A DNA stretch of 38,867 bases from an uncultured Pseudomonadota bacterium (GCA_902774305.1 CACYHY010000007.1:1-38867), one strand, 5' to 3'. Shown: positions 9,060 through 17,371, numbered from the stretch's first letter. A program made the numbers and translations. The notes: generated by a model from the sequence alone, not told the origin.

Positions 9060-10357
9060 GATTTTATTTGCATTTTTTGCTTTATTTTTAACATTGCCAG
9101 CGCATGCGCTGTCAGTTATAAATGATACCCAAACCGAAAAGTTATTATATAAACTGATTACCCCTGTGGCGACAGCGGCCAATATACCAGAAAATAGATT
9201 AAAAATCCATATTGTGAATAATGATGACTTTAATGCTTTTGTAAATGGACTTTAATGCTTTTGTAAATGGCGGCGAAGATGTGTTCATATATACAGGATT
9301 ATTAACACGTGTTAAAAATCCAAATGCATTACAGGCGGTGGTTGCACACGAACTGGGACATATGGTTGGCGGTCACATGGCACAAATGTCTGCACGAATG
9401 GAAGCGGAAATGAAACGCACACTTATCATCCAAGCATTAGGTGTCGGTTTAATGGTGGCGGGCGGAAATCCTTCACTGGGCGCAGGTGTTATGGCGGGTG
9501 CTGGTGGTGTGGCACAGCAATCTATGTTATCTTTTTCACGCGATGAAGAGCGCATCGCCGATGATATCGCTGTTGATTTATTAGTAAAGGCAAATATAAA
9601 TCCAAATGGACTGGTTACTGTATTTGAACAAATGCAAGATATGACCGGGGCAGCAGAGGCAAAAATAAATAAAAATAAAACAAATCACCCATTGACCGCA
9701 GAACGACTGAATAACGCACGAGAAAAAATATCAAAAATTGAACATTCTGGAAAATATACAGGCTATTCAGACAAAGAATTCGAATTGGTGCGTGCAAAAC
9801 TAATTGGCTATTTATATCAAGAACGTCAGATTTTAGATAAATATCCATATAAACATACAGAAGATGCAGCGATTTATGCGCGTTCGATTGGTAATATGCG
9901 TGGTGGCGCACTGGATTCTGCGAAAATGGGTGTCGAAACACTGATAAAGCGTGATGGCGATAATCCGTATTATTATGAATTACTGGGTGATATCGAATAT
10001 CAACTGGGACATTATGATGACAGTGTGGCGGCATATGAACATGCCTTGAAATTGGACGAGGATGCACCACAAATTCAAACTGCATTGGCTTTGGTTTTAT
10101 CAGAACGTCAAAAACCTGACGATACTGAACGCGGTGTCAGTTTATGCAAAGCTTCTTTATTGGCAGAACCTGCCCCGCTAACTTATTGGGTGTTGGCAAA
10201 ATTGTATAAAGATGGACGGTCTTATTGGGCAATGGCAGAGTTCTATAATATGAACGGGGATAAGAAAAAAGCCAAAAAATTTGCTAAACAGGCGCAGAAA
10301 AATCTGAACCCCGATACCCCAGAATATATCAAGGCTGGCGATATTTTGAATATGTAA
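9052..10357 (+). pseudogene. BepA-like M48 metalloprotease with TPR repeats, frameshifted by a 22-bp duplication
   Basis: BepA-type proteases are periplasmic and monitor outer-membrane protein assembly. The GTG start at 9052 (GGAGAG eight bases upstream) begins a signal peptide ending PAHA. The frame stops at 9253-9255 because a 22-bp segment is duplicated at 9226-9269. Removing one copy restores a continuous 427-codon gene through DDFNAFVNGGEDVFIYTG. The catalytic HELGHMVGGH lies after the break, with the third ligand in SRDEERIADD, then TPR-type helices (YYELLGDIEYQLGHYDDSVAAYEHAL). The duplication creates an ATG at 9245 in the downstream frame, so a leaderless cytoplasmic fragment could be made. 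This may be a real mutation, a phase-variable site or an assembly error. Confidence 0.8.
9226..9269. repeat. perfect 22-bp tandem duplication
   Basis: GACTTTAATGCTTTTGTAAA plus TG occurs at 9226-9247 and again at 9248-9269 without mismatch. Because 22 is not a multiple of three, it shifts the reading frame of the M48 protease gene. Confidence 0.97.
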
Positions 10358-10369
10358 AAGGAGAAGTCT

Positions 10370-10930
10370 ATGAATGCTGTTTTTTGTCATGGTGTTATGG
10401 ATCCTGAATATGACTGGAATACCCGCGAATATAATCCATCCAAGGGGTGGAAATATTGGTTACAATTCCAACTTGAAAAAGATCGCGATATTGTAATGCA
10501 AATGCCTGCGTTTCCACATGCACATGTAAATATTATGAAATATGATGAATGGGAACGCATTATGGATAGACAGGATATAAATTCTGATACCATTTTAATC
10601 GGACATTCTGCGGGTGGCGGATTTATATTAAAGTATATGGCGCGTCATCCAGAATTAAAAGTTCGCCAAATTGTCTTGGTTGCACCATGGTTAGACACCG
10701 AAGCTTTTCAACCATTTGGATTTTACAAAGATTTTGATTTAACTAATGATATTGTGGCGCGTTGTGCCATGGGCGCAGATATATTAATTTCTGATGATGA
10801 TGATTTTTATATTTTGAACAGTTTTGATAAAATCATAAAGAATGTGCCAGATATTCGTATTCATAAATTCACTGGGCGCGGACATTTTATATGCGACAAA
10901 TTCCCAGAAATTTTAGATATTATAAAGTAA
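10370..10930 (+). CDS. RBBP9/YdeN-type serine hydrolase
   Basis: A 186-aa cytoplasmic alpha/beta hydrolase of the RBBP9/YdeN type. The N-terminus has the short strand AVFCHGV. The nucleophile elbow is GHSAGGGF near residue 80, with the catalytic Ser in GHSAG. The predicted catalytic His is in GRGHFICDKFPEIL near the C-terminus, the usual position in this family. A strong AAAGGAG sits before the ATG at 10370. It starts 12 bp after the M48 gene and is probably co-transcribed with recG and that gene. Its substrate cannot be told from sequence. Confidence 0.88.
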   Translation: MNAVFCHGVMDPEYDWNTREYNPSKGWKYWLQFQLEKDRDIVMQMPAFPHAHVNIMKYDEWERIMDRQDINSDTILIGHSAGGGFILKYMARHPELKVRQIVLVAPWLDTEAFQPFGFYKDFDLTNDIVARCAMGADILISDDDDFYILNSFDKIIKNVPDIRIHKFTGRGHFICDKFPEILDIIK

Positions 10931-10936
10931 TAAAAA

Positions 10937-10961
10937 ACCGCCCGGATGGGCGGTATTTTTA
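10937..10961. terminator. terminator between convergent genes
   Basis: A perfect 7-bp stem (ACCGCCC at 10937-10943 and GGGCGGT at 10948-10954) with a GGAT loop has an A run before and Ts after, and serves the hydrolase gene and possibly the opposing small gene. Confidence 0.85.
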
Positions 10962-11243
10962 TTTTGCATATTTTCTGGCATTATATATATTGTTTACCAA
11001 ATTTTGCACCCCAACACTAACCGCATGGGAAGTTACAGGCACACCATTAATGCGTACATTATTATCATCAATTTCGCACAATGTATCGTCGCCTTGGGAA
11101 ACTATACACAAACTGTCACCTGGACCTAAATCTGACAGAAAAGAATCACGTTGTTGATAAAACTTATCAATACGAACATTTTTGTCTTTTGCTAATGTTG
11201 CAACCAAGTGTCTGTATTCTTGTTGTTCTGAAATTATCGACAT
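10959..11243 (-). CDS. small uncharacterised protein
   Basis: A 94-aa soluble protein that I do not recognise. It has an N-terminal helix (ISEQQEYRHLVATLAKDK), a central beta-rich part with DSLCIVSQGDDTLCEIDDNNVRINGVPVT, and a C-terminal helix (VGVQNLVNNIYNARKYA). There is no signal peptide or membrane span. The start is supported by AAAGGTGA about 7 bases upstream. It stands alone, convergent to the hydrolase and divergent from the RNase E/G gene. Frame integrity and the ribosome-binding site make it likely to be real. Confidence 0.7.
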   Translation of the reverse strand: MSIISEQQEYRHLVATLAKDKNVRIDKFYQQRDSFLSDLGPGDSLCIVSQGDDTLCEIDDNNVRINGVPVTSHAVSVGVQNLVNNIYNARKYAK

Positions 11244-11386
11244 TTAATATCACCTTTGTTTTTATTTGCACAGAATATAACGCAAATATTTTATTTGTCA
11301 AGTTTAATTCAGCTAAAATTCAAGACATTCTGTTTTGACTTGCTTTTATAAAATCTGTTTGATAACCTGATAACCGTCGCATAACA

Positions 11387-11626
11387 ATGGGGTTAGTTTT
11401 AGTGTTTATATTATCACTGATTTCTACAATTTGCATGGCACTGATGTTTATCGTGGTTGCTTCCCTTGGCATGGGCGTGGATGCCCCATGGGGACAGGTT
11501 GTATCCAATGTTTGCGGTTCTAAAACCAAAGGATTATTAAATGTCAAAAAAAATATATGTGGATGCAGTCCACCCGGAAGAAACACGCGTTGTTGTCGTG
11601 GATTCTTTGACGGATCGTGTGTCTGA
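11387..11626 (+). CDS. possible small membrane protein overlapping the RNase E/G start
   Basis: A 79-codon frame begins with about 27 strongly hydrophobic residues (MGLVLVFILSLISTICMALM), a convincing membrane segment, followed by a Cys-rich tail that overlaps the first 86 bases of the RNase gene in another frame. A TTGACT box at 11335-11340 and a weak TTTGAT box at 11358-11363 would fit a promoter, but no ribosome-binding site is seen before the ATG. Alternatively this is simply the 5' leader of the RNase gene. Confidence is low. Confidence 0.25.
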   Translation: MGLVLVFILSLISTICMALMFIVVASLGMGVDAPWGQVVSNVCGSKTKGLLNVKKNICGCSPPGRNTRCCRGFFDGSCV

Positions 11627-13334
11627 TTTTGACGTAGAAACAACCACTAAACCTCAGATAAAAGGGAACATTTATCTGGCCAAGGTTATCAGGGTTGAAC
11701 CGTCATTACAGGCTGCGTTTGTCGATTATGGAACTGGGAAAAATGGATTTTTGCCTTTTTCTGAAATTCACCCAGATTACTATCAGATTAATGCTGAACA
11801 AAAAAAGAAATTGCTGGAATTGGCACATGCCAATATCGTTGATGACGATACTGACCCAGACGATGAAACAGACGAAGTCGCCGATTACGATGATCAAAAT
11901 GCAGGTGAAGATAATAAAGAATTCTTGAAACGCGCACGCGAATTCAAAATCCAAGATGTTATCAAACCAAAGCAAATTTTGTTAATCCAAGGTGTCAAAG
12001 AAGAACGCGGTTGCAAAGGCGCGTCTATGACAACATATTTGTCTTTGGCGGGTCGTTTTGCCGTTTTGATGCCAAATTCCAGAAAACGCAACAGTTATGG
12101 TATTTCCAAGAAAATATCTGACAAGGCTGAACGCGCTAGATTGCGTGAAATTTTGCACAGTTTGAAAATACCACGCGGTATGACTGTGGTTTTGCGTACC
12201 GCTGCTGCGGGTGCCACACCAGATGATATTGCCAAAGATTATGATTACTTGGTCAATTTGTGGAACGATATTCGTAAGACAACTCTGGAATCTGTTGCAC
12301 CAGTTATCATTCATGCCGAAGATTCCTTACTCCGCCGCGTTGTTCGTGACTTTATTTCTGACAAAACAGATACTATGGTTATCCAAGGCGAAGAAGCATA
12401 TGAAGCGGCAAAAACTTGCTATCAACAATTATATGGTCGCGCACCACGCAAACAAATCACCTTGTATAAAGATGCTGCCCTGCCATTGATGGTCAAGGCT
12501 GGTGTTGAAAAACAATTAGAAGGTTTACATGGTCCATATGTCGTATTGCCATCTGGTGGTTCTATTGTTATTAACCAAACCGAAGCAATGGTGACAATTG
12601 ACGTGAATTCTTCACGCGCGATTAAGGAAAAAGATATTGAACAAACCGCATTAAATACTAATTTGGAAGCAGCCGAAGAAATCGCATTACAATTGCGTTT
12701 GCGTGATTTGGCTGGGATTGTTGCAATCGACTTTATCGATATGGAAGAAGAACGCAATAACCGTAAATTAGAAATGAAAATGCGCGAAATTATGAAACAC
12801 GACCGCGCACGTACACAGGTTGCAAAAATTAACGCTTTCGGTGTTATGATGTTGTCACGTCAACGTATGCGCAGTAGTTTCATTGAATCTTCGTATGTAC
12901 CATGTCCACACTGTATGGGTGCGGGTGTTGTGCCAAGCATTCAAACTGCGTCAATTATATTGTTCCGTCATTTACAAGAAAAACTGTTGGCTAAATCTGC
13001 CCAGAAAATCATTATGACGGTTCCAACCGATGTTGCGATTTATTTGTTGAATCAAAAACGTGCTGAATTGGCAGCAATGGAAAACGAATTCGAAACAGAA
13101 ATCGTGATTATTGGTGACGACAGTTTGATGAATATTGATCAATATTCTATTCAACGCGTGGCACCAGAACAGGTTAAAACCGAAGAAATGTTGTCTGCAT
13201 ATTCGCCATCGACTGATGCAAAAAAGAAAAACGCACAACATATCGAAGCAAAGCGCATCACGTCAACTGCGCCACGCAGACACCCAAAAAAGAAACAACA
13301 AAAGAAATCAATTTGGAAAAAATTGGTTGGTTAA
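11541..13334 (+). CDS. rne: ribonuclease E/G family endoribonuclease
   Basis: The family cuts single-stranded RNA for mRNA decay and rRNA/tRNA maturation. The S1 domain (about residues 35-120, IYLAKVIRVEPSLQAAFVDYG) contains an acidic insertion (DDDTDPDDETDEVADYDD), as often seen in alphaproteobacterial enzymes. The DNase I-like catalytic core has VTIDVNSSR and GIVAIDFIDM, which supply the metal-binding Asp residues. CPHCMGAG near residue 455 is the zinc-link motif. The protein is only 597 aa and ends in a Lys/Arg-rich tail (RRHPKKKQQKKSIWKK), so it lacks the long degradosome scaffold of E. coli RNase E and could equally be called RNase G. AAAGGA precedes the ATG. Confidence 0.93.
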   Translation: MSKKIYVDAVHPEETRVVVVDSLTDRVSDFDVETTTKPQIKGNIYLAKVIRVEPSLQAAFVDYGTGKNGFLPFSEIHPDYYQINAEQKKKLLELAHANIVDDDTDPDDETDEVADYDDQNAGEDNKEFLKRAREFKIQDVIKPKQILLIQGVKEERGCKGASMTTYLSLAGRFAVLMPNSRKRNSYGISKKISDKAERARLREILHSLKIPRGMTVVLRTAAAGATPDDIAKDYDYLVNLWNDIRKTTLESVAPVIIHAEDSLLRRVVRDFISDKTDTMVIQGEEAYEAAKTCYQQLYGRAPRKQITLYKDAALPLMVKAGVEKQLEGLHGPYVVLPSGGSIVINQTEAMVTIDVNSSRAIKEKDIEQTALNTNLEAAEEIALQLRLRDLAGIVAIDFIDMEEERNNRKLEMKMREIMKHDRARTQVAKINAFGVMMLSRQRMRSSFIESSYVPCPHCMGAGVVPSIQTASIILFRHLQEKLLAKSAQKIIMTVPTDVAIYLLNQKRAELAAMENEFETEIVIIGDDSLMNIDQYSIQRVAPEQVKTEEMLSAYSPSTDAKKKNAQHIEAKRITSTAPRRHPKKKQQKKSIWKKLVG

Positions 13335-13340
13335 AGAAAA

Positions 13341-13368
13341 AACACCCGATAAATCGGGTGTTTTTTTA
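13341..13368 (+). terminator. terminator of the RNase E/G gene
   Basis: A perfect 10-bp stem (AACACCCGAT at 13341-13350 and ATCGGGTGTT at 13353-13362) is followed by a T run. Confidence 0.9.
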
Positions 13369-13438
13369 CTATTTTAACCATTGATTTTTCTTTTTGTTTA
13401 ATGCTAACATTTACTATAGATAAATAAAAGGAGCAAAA

Positions 13439-14236
13439 ATGAAAAAGTTTTTCGACAAAGGATTAAATATCTTTAAGAACGATAAATTGGTCGGTTTTTT
13501 CAAGCATGCCGAAACATGGTCAGAAAAAATCGGTTTAATTTGTTTGTATGTGTGTATGCCTATTGTTGGCATTGGTTTCTGCTATAACTATGGCGCAGCA
13601 CTGAATAAAGTGGTTGCCCACCCTGCCTTGCTTGCTGTTGGTTTTATCATTGCATGCTTTTTATTTGGTTATATTGCTGAGAAAATGTTGGAATATGTGC
13701 GCCCTTCTATCGACCAAGCCAAAACAAATATCGTCAATGGTTCATTCTTTGATGTGTTGGCATTTTTGTTTGGTATTATAACTTTAATCAGCGGCATTGT
13801 GGCTATCGTACTGTTGTGCAGTGGCGAATTCCAAGATTTTGTTGGTACTGTGGCAGTATGCATATTGACACTGTATTTTGTAACAATTTTGACATCACCA
13901 GAAAAAATGTTGAATGTGCAAATCAAAGATTCCGCAACACCAGCACAAAGCCTGATTTCATTAGTGTCATTTTTAGTTAAGGCTGCATATCGTATGGTTC
14001 CAGTCGCATTTGGTGTAGCCTTGGTCTTTGCTGTGGTTAACGGTATTGATTTTGCATTTATCATGAAATCTGTTAGCCCATTAAAATTAATAAGTTATCT
14101 TGAAAGCTTTGGTTTTTATGCATTGTTACCACTTATCGGTTATTTTGCTTTCTTGACATATTATTTTGTTTTGGATTTGTGCATGTCTTTGTTCCGTATC
14201 GCTGATGCAGTCGAAGGCAAAAACAAAGCAAAATAA
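13439..14236 (+). CDS. uncharacterised multi-pass membrane protein
   Basis: A 265-aa integral membrane protein that I cannot assign to a family. About six hydrophobic segments are visible, at roughly residues 30-50, 60-80, 98-125, 130-150, 178-200 and 225-250. Between them is a basic and polar cytoplasmic N-terminus (MKKFFDKGLNIFKNDK). There is no signal peptide. AAAGGAG lies before the ATG. It is framed by terminators on both sides, so it is transcribed alone. Nothing nearby suggests a substrate. A transporter-like or structural role is possible but not supported. Confidence 0.82.
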   Translation: MKKFFDKGLNIFKNDKLVGFFKHAETWSEKIGLICLYVCMPIVGIGFCYNYGAALNKVVAHPALLAVGFIIACFLFGYIAEKMLEYVRPSIDQAKTNIVNGSFFDVLAFLFGIITLISGIVAIVLLCSGEFQDFVGTVAVCILTLYFVTILTSPEKMLNVQIKDSATPAQSLISLVSFLVKAAYRMVPVAFGVALVFAVVNGIDFAFIMKSVSPLKLISYLESFGFYALLPLIGYFAFLTYYFVLDLCMSLFRIADAVEGKNKAK

Positions 14237-14260
14237 AAATATTACATTCTTGAAAAAAAT

Positions 14261-14287
14261 GCCCGAGGAAATCGGGCGTTTTTTTTT
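14261..14287 (+). terminator. terminator of the membrane-protein gene
   Basis: GCCCGA at 14261-14266 and TCGGGC at 14272-14277 form a 6-bp stem, followed by G and a long T run. Confidence 0.85.
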
Positions 14288-14299
14288 ATTTTACATGAA

Positions 14300-14327
14300 T
14301 TGACAAATAAAAAAACAATAGTACACT
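14300..14327 (+). promoter_or_regulatory. promoter of the GNAT gene, predicting a leaderless mRNA
   Basis: A perfect TTGACA (14300-14305) and TACACT (14322-14327) are spaced 16 bp. Transcription should start about 7 bases later, at 14334-14335, which is the A of the start codon. No ribosome-binding site lies upstream of that ATG. Confidence 0.55.
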
Positions 14328-14334
14328 GTGCCGC

Positions 14335-15060
14335 ATGGCAAAACAGAAATTAGATTTTAATATTGTACCTATATTTAATCAGACTGCACCTGGTGTGTGG
14401 AATGATTTTATACGCATCGAGGCCGTATGTGATACAGAATTATATAAATTATCATATCCAACCGAACCTATAATCCAAAGCCGTCTTCGTGCTTATAAGG
14501 GTGCATGCCACGAAAATAAACATAATTTTGCGTTTGGTGCGTACAGCAATGGGCAAATGATTGGTTTTTCACAGGGGCGTTTGTACCAAGAAAACGAAAT
14601 GTATTTAGACCGGTTATATGTTTTACCAAAATATCATCGTTGTGGTGTAGGTACACAATTATTAAAAGCTGTAGAACAAACATCTGCATTGATAGCAACA
14701 AAAATAAAATTCATAGCATTAGAAGAAGCAGCTAGTTTTTACGAACAAAAACATGGCTATCAACAATTTGCATATATGGAGAAAAACCTGTCCCCAACTG
14801 CAAATAGTATTGTGCCGATATTTCAATGGATAAAAAAAGATTTCAATATTAAAATCGATATTCATGTGAACACAATGGCTTTGAAACAAAGCAAATATCA
14901 ACCTATTTTTGTGCATATAAACGAAAACCGCGAAATAGATGCCGTTACAACACGTACAAAAGACGGCACAAACAAAATATGGGCAAACTATAATATTCCA
15001 TTAAGTCAGTCAAAACCATATCGTGATGAATTGTTAAAAACATTAGAAAAAATCAAATAA
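14335..15060 (+). CDS. GNAT-family N-acetyltransferase
   Basis: A 241-aa protein with a GNAT acetyltransferase domain over about residues 5-150. The acetyl-CoA motif A is LYVLPKYHRCGVGTQLLKAVE near residue 95-110, with the R/Q-x-x-G-x-G pattern as HRCGVG. The later ASFYEQKHGYQQF segment matches the C-terminal helix-strand of the fold. About 90 further residues follow that I cannot assign, so it is longer than a minimal GNAT enzyme. The acceptor substrate is unknown. The start codon sits where transcription is predicted to begin, so the message may be leaderless. Confidence 0.88.
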   Translation: MAKQKLDFNIVPIFNQTAPGVWNDFIRIEAVCDTELYKLSYPTEPIIQSRLRAYKGACHENKHNFAFGAYSNGQMIGFSQGRLYQENEMYLDRLYVLPKYHRCGVGTQLLKAVEQTSALIATKIKFIALEEAASFYEQKHGYQQFAYMEKNLSPTANSIVPIFQWIKKDFNIKIDIHVNTMALKQSKYQPIFVHINENREIDAVTTRTKDGTNKIWANYNIPLSQSKPYRDELLKTLEKIK

Positions 15061-15130
15061 AAAATTCCTTTTTATTAACTTGCAAAAGTTACGCGCATTC
15101 TGTATGCTTTTCATACGAAAGGAGTCAAAA

Positions 15131-16150
15131 ATGAAATGGACAATTATATTAGCAATCATCGTACTTGGAATTGCTGGATACTTTATGTTTTCTGGCAACA
15201 AATGGGATAATGTGTTTCCAAAAAATCCAAATGTTATCACACAAAAAGTACATTTTCACAACAGATATGGAATAGAACTTACTGGCGATTTATATATGCC
15301 TAAAAATAAAACTGCTGATAAAATGCCCGCGATTGCGGTGTCTGGACCTTTTGGTGCAGTTAAAGAACAATCGTCTGGTTTGTATGCTCAAGAAATGGCG
15401 GCGCGCGGTTTTATTACATTGGCATTTGATCCATCGTTTACTGGCGAAAGTGGTGGCAATGTTCGTTATGTTGCGTCCCCAGATATAAACACTGAAGATT
15501 TTTCTGCGGCGGTCGATTATTTAAGCAACCGCGCTGATGTTGATGCTGATAAAATCGGTATAATCGGTATTTGTGGTTGGGGCGGTATGGCAATAAATGC
15601 AGCCGCAATGGATACACGTATCAAGGCAACTGTTGCATCAACAATGTATGATATGACACGTGTAAATGCAAACGGATATTTTGATGCTGATGATAATGCA
15701 GATGCTCGTTTCGCAAACAAAAAAGCATTAAACGAACAACGTACAATAGATTACAAAAACGGTAAATATGATTTGGCTGGTGGTGTAGTTGACCCATTAC
15801 CAGAAGACGCGCCACAATTTGTAAAAGATTATTATGCATATTACAAAACACCACGCGGTTATCATAAACGTTCTTTGAATTCGAATGGCGGATGGAATAA
15901 AACGAGTTCTTTATCGTTTATTAATATGCCATTATTACAGTATGCACATGAAATTCGCACACCTGTGTTGTTGATTCATGGTGAAAAAGCACACAGCCGT
16001 TATTTCAGCGAAGGTGCTTTTGCAAAATTGACCGGTGACAACAAAGAATTGATGATTATTCCAGGTGCAAATCATGTTGATTTGTATGACAATATGGAAG
16101 TAATACCATTTGATAAACTGGAACAATTCTTTAAGACTAATTTGCAATAA
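15131..16150 (+). CDS. membrane-anchored alpha/beta hydrolase
   Basis: A 339-aa alpha/beta hydrolase related to the dienelactone hydrolase/YcjY group. Residues 1-20 form a hydrophobic N-terminal anchor or uncleaved signal (WTIILAIIVLGIAGYFMF). The nucleophile elbow near residue 155 reads GICGWGG, placing Cys where most relatives have Ser, as in dienelactone-type enzymes. The acid/base residues are likely in PVLLIHGEKAHSRYF and the final GANHVDLYDN. I chose the ATG at 15131 because AAAGGAG lies just before it. An upstream in-frame ATG at 15080 lacks one. The next gene overlaps the stop by one base, so the two are coupled. Confidence 0.87.
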   Translation: MKWTIILAIIVLGIAGYFMFSGNKWDNVFPKNPNVITQKVHFHNRYGIELTGDLYMPKNKTADKMPAIAVSGPFGAVKEQSSGLYAQEMAARGFITLAFDPSFTGESGGNVRYVASPDINTEDFSAAVDYLSNRADVDADKIGIIGICGWGGMAINAAAMDTRIKATVASTMYDMTRVNANGYFDADDNADARFANKKALNEQRTIDYKNGKYDLAGGVVDPLPEDAPQFVKDYYAYYKTPRGYHKRSLNSNGGWNKTSSLSFINMPLLQYAHEIRTPVLLIHGEKAHSRYFSEGAFAKLTGDNKELMIIPGANHVDLYDNMEVIPFDKLEQFFKTNLQ

Positions 16151-16494
16151 TGAAACAAAAAATTATAAAATTTATAAATAACAAATATAACGCTTCCCCA
16201 GAATATCTGTGGAAGCGTTATCCAACATATTGTATTTTTCGGCATCACGACAATAATAAATGGTTTGCGTTAATAGGAACTGTTCCGCGCAGTATATTAA
16301 AACTGTCTGGTGATGGCGATATTGATATTATAAATTTGAAAACAAATGATGCGGAATTCTTTCGTGGTGTAAAAGGCGTTTTACCAGCATATCATATGAA
16401 TAAAAATCATTGGATTACCGTATTATTGGACGGAACAATACCGTTAAAAAACATACAAAACCTGATAGAAACATCATATGAATTAACCAAATAA
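16150..16494 (+). CDS. MmcQ/YjbR family protein
   Basis: A 114-aa small soluble protein of the MmcQ/YjbR family (a fold originally described as a double-wing DNA-binding module, function not established). Typical features are visible: KRYPTYCIFRHHDNNKWFALI at the N-terminal part, IDIINLKT in the middle, and PAYHMNKNHWITVLLDG near the end, which is the most conserved family stretch. Translation is coupled to the hydrolase gene through TAATG overlap. A terminator follows directly, closing the two-gene operon. Confidence 0.88.
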   Translation: MKQKIIKFINNKYNASPEYLWKRYPTYCIFRHHDNNKWFALIGTVPRSILKLSGDGDIDIINLKTNDAEFFRGVKGVLPAYHMNKNHWITVLLDGTIPLKNIQNLIETSYELTK

Positions 16495-16495
16495 A

Positions 16496-16518
16496 AAATG
16501 CCCATTTGGGCATTTTTT
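16496..16518 (+). terminator. terminator of the hydrolase-yjbR operon
   Basis: An 8-bp stem (AAATGCCC at 16496-16503 and GGGCATTT at 16508-16515) with an ATTT loop and T run. Confidence 0.85.
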
Positions 16519-16523
16519 ATTTA

Positions 16524-16625
16524 TGGGGCACAGGATTTGGTACAGTTCTACCAGAAAATGTTCAGCAAGTCATTGATTTATCGGGATTGTTGGATGAGAT
16601 TATGATTAATATTCGGAATTCACAA
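16524..16625 (+). other. short coding-like remnant between terminators
   Basis: A 33-codon stretch without a usable start reads WGTGFGTVLPENVQQVIDLSGLLD and ends at TAA (16623-16625). Its composition is protein-like, but there is no start codon or ribosome-binding site. It may be the 3' tail of a deleted gene. It begins inside an ATGGGGC motif that recurs downstream near tRNA-His. Confidence 0.25.
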
Positions 16626-16650
16626 TAAAAAACCGGTCATAACGACCGGT
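16626..16650 (-). terminator. terminator of the small membrane-protein genes
   Basis: A 7-bp stem (ACCGGTC at 16632-16638 and GACCGGT at 16644-16650) has its T run on the minus strand (16631 down to 16626). Confidence 0.85.
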
Positions 16651-16655
16651 ATTGT

Positions 16656-16898
16656 TTATCTGCAAAGATTATTCGTACTGTGGTAAACAATAGTATCCTG
16701 GGAAATAACCTTAGGATTTTGTTTCACAGATTCAACCTTTGACTGAGTATTATTGTTTTGGATTTGTTCTGTTTGTTTATGTGATAAAGATATAAGTGCA
16801 ACAATTATCACCACACCACCAATCAAAGACAAACTTTCAACAAAACAACCACCTGCATTACCAAAAGAACTCGGTTGTTCAATTCCCCATTCTGACAT
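16656..16898 (-). CDS. small single-span membrane protein
   Basis: An 80-aa protein with one hydrophobic segment (about residues 22-42, SLSLIGGVVIIVALISL) between a short polar N-terminus (MSEWGIEQPSSFGNAGG) and a hydrophilic Gln/Asn/Lys-rich tail. I do not recognise it. AAAGGAT sits about 6 bases before the ATG. It follows the 127-aa protein by 30 bp and is probably co-transcribed with it, ending at the terminator just downstream. The pair has no recognisable homology and may be an accessory module. Confidence 0.65.
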   Translation of the reverse strand: MSEWGIEQPSSFGNAGGCFVESLSLIGGVVIIVALISLSHKQTEQIQNNNTQSKVESVKQNPKVISQDTIVYHSTNNLCR

Positions 16899-16928
16899 TT
16901 TTTATCCTTTTATTTTATTGTTTTATCT

Positions 16929-17312
16929 TTAATAAGTGGCATCAGCTAACGCTCTGTTCTTCCAAAATTGGATACTTTCTTCCCAAAAACGCATATTTTC
17001 TGCCTGTTGTTGTATTCTTTCTTTCCAATATTGCATACGTTCTTTATTTCTTTTTTTATCAAAGGGAGAAAGTATATACTTTTTTCTATATATGTAGTAT
17101 GCTTCACGAGCATATTTATGTTCTACACGGGCATATTCAAGGTGATGTTCGCGTTCTGGCACTTCTCTTAATGGAAAATTCCAGGAAAGGTAACCATGAT
17201 AGTGCCATGGGTGACTAAGTTCACTAGTACTAACCGGTTGGTACCCATACCCACTGCCGACAATACAATCATGAAAACTATAAGCTTCTATAATACAACC
17301 TAAAAGCCCCAT
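16929..17312 (-). CDS. uncharacterised 127-aa aromatic-rich protein
   Basis: I do not recognise this protein. The N-terminal half is rich in Tyr, His, Gly and Trp (HPWHYHGYLSWNF). The C-terminal half is a highly charged helix with spaced aromatic and Arg/Gln residues (MQYWKERIQQQAENMRFWEE), likely an amphipathic or coiled helix. I chose the ATG at 17312 because AAGGAG lies 6 bases before it. A TTG two codons upstream is worse. A strong promoter (TTGACA, 17 bp, TATATT) precedes it, and the small membrane protein follows in the same direction. Regular MRFWEE/QFWKNR spacing suggests an internal repeat. Confidence 0.65.
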   Translation of the reverse strand: MGLLGCIIEAYSFHDCIVGSGYGYQPVSTSELSHPWHYHGYLSWNFPLREVPEREHHLEYARVEHKYAREAYYIYRKKYILSPFDKKRNKERMQYWKERIQQQAENMRFWEESIQFWKNRALADATY

Positions 17313-17342
17313 ATACAACTCCTTTTATTTGTTATCTACTAC

Positions 17343-17371
17343 AATATAATACTTATAATATTTTTTGTCAA
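17343..17371 (-). promoter_or_regulatory. promoter of the two small genes
   Basis: On the minus strand TTGACA (17371-17366) and TATATT (17348-17343) are spaced exactly 17 bp, and the ribosome-binding site of the 127-aa gene lies shortly downstream. Confidence 0.7.

Noticed and set aside
9615-10085. 156-codon frame on the minus strand
   Set aside because: It lies opposite the M48/TPR coding sequence, has biased composition (His, Tyr, Phe) typical of an antisense frame, and no ribosome-binding site.
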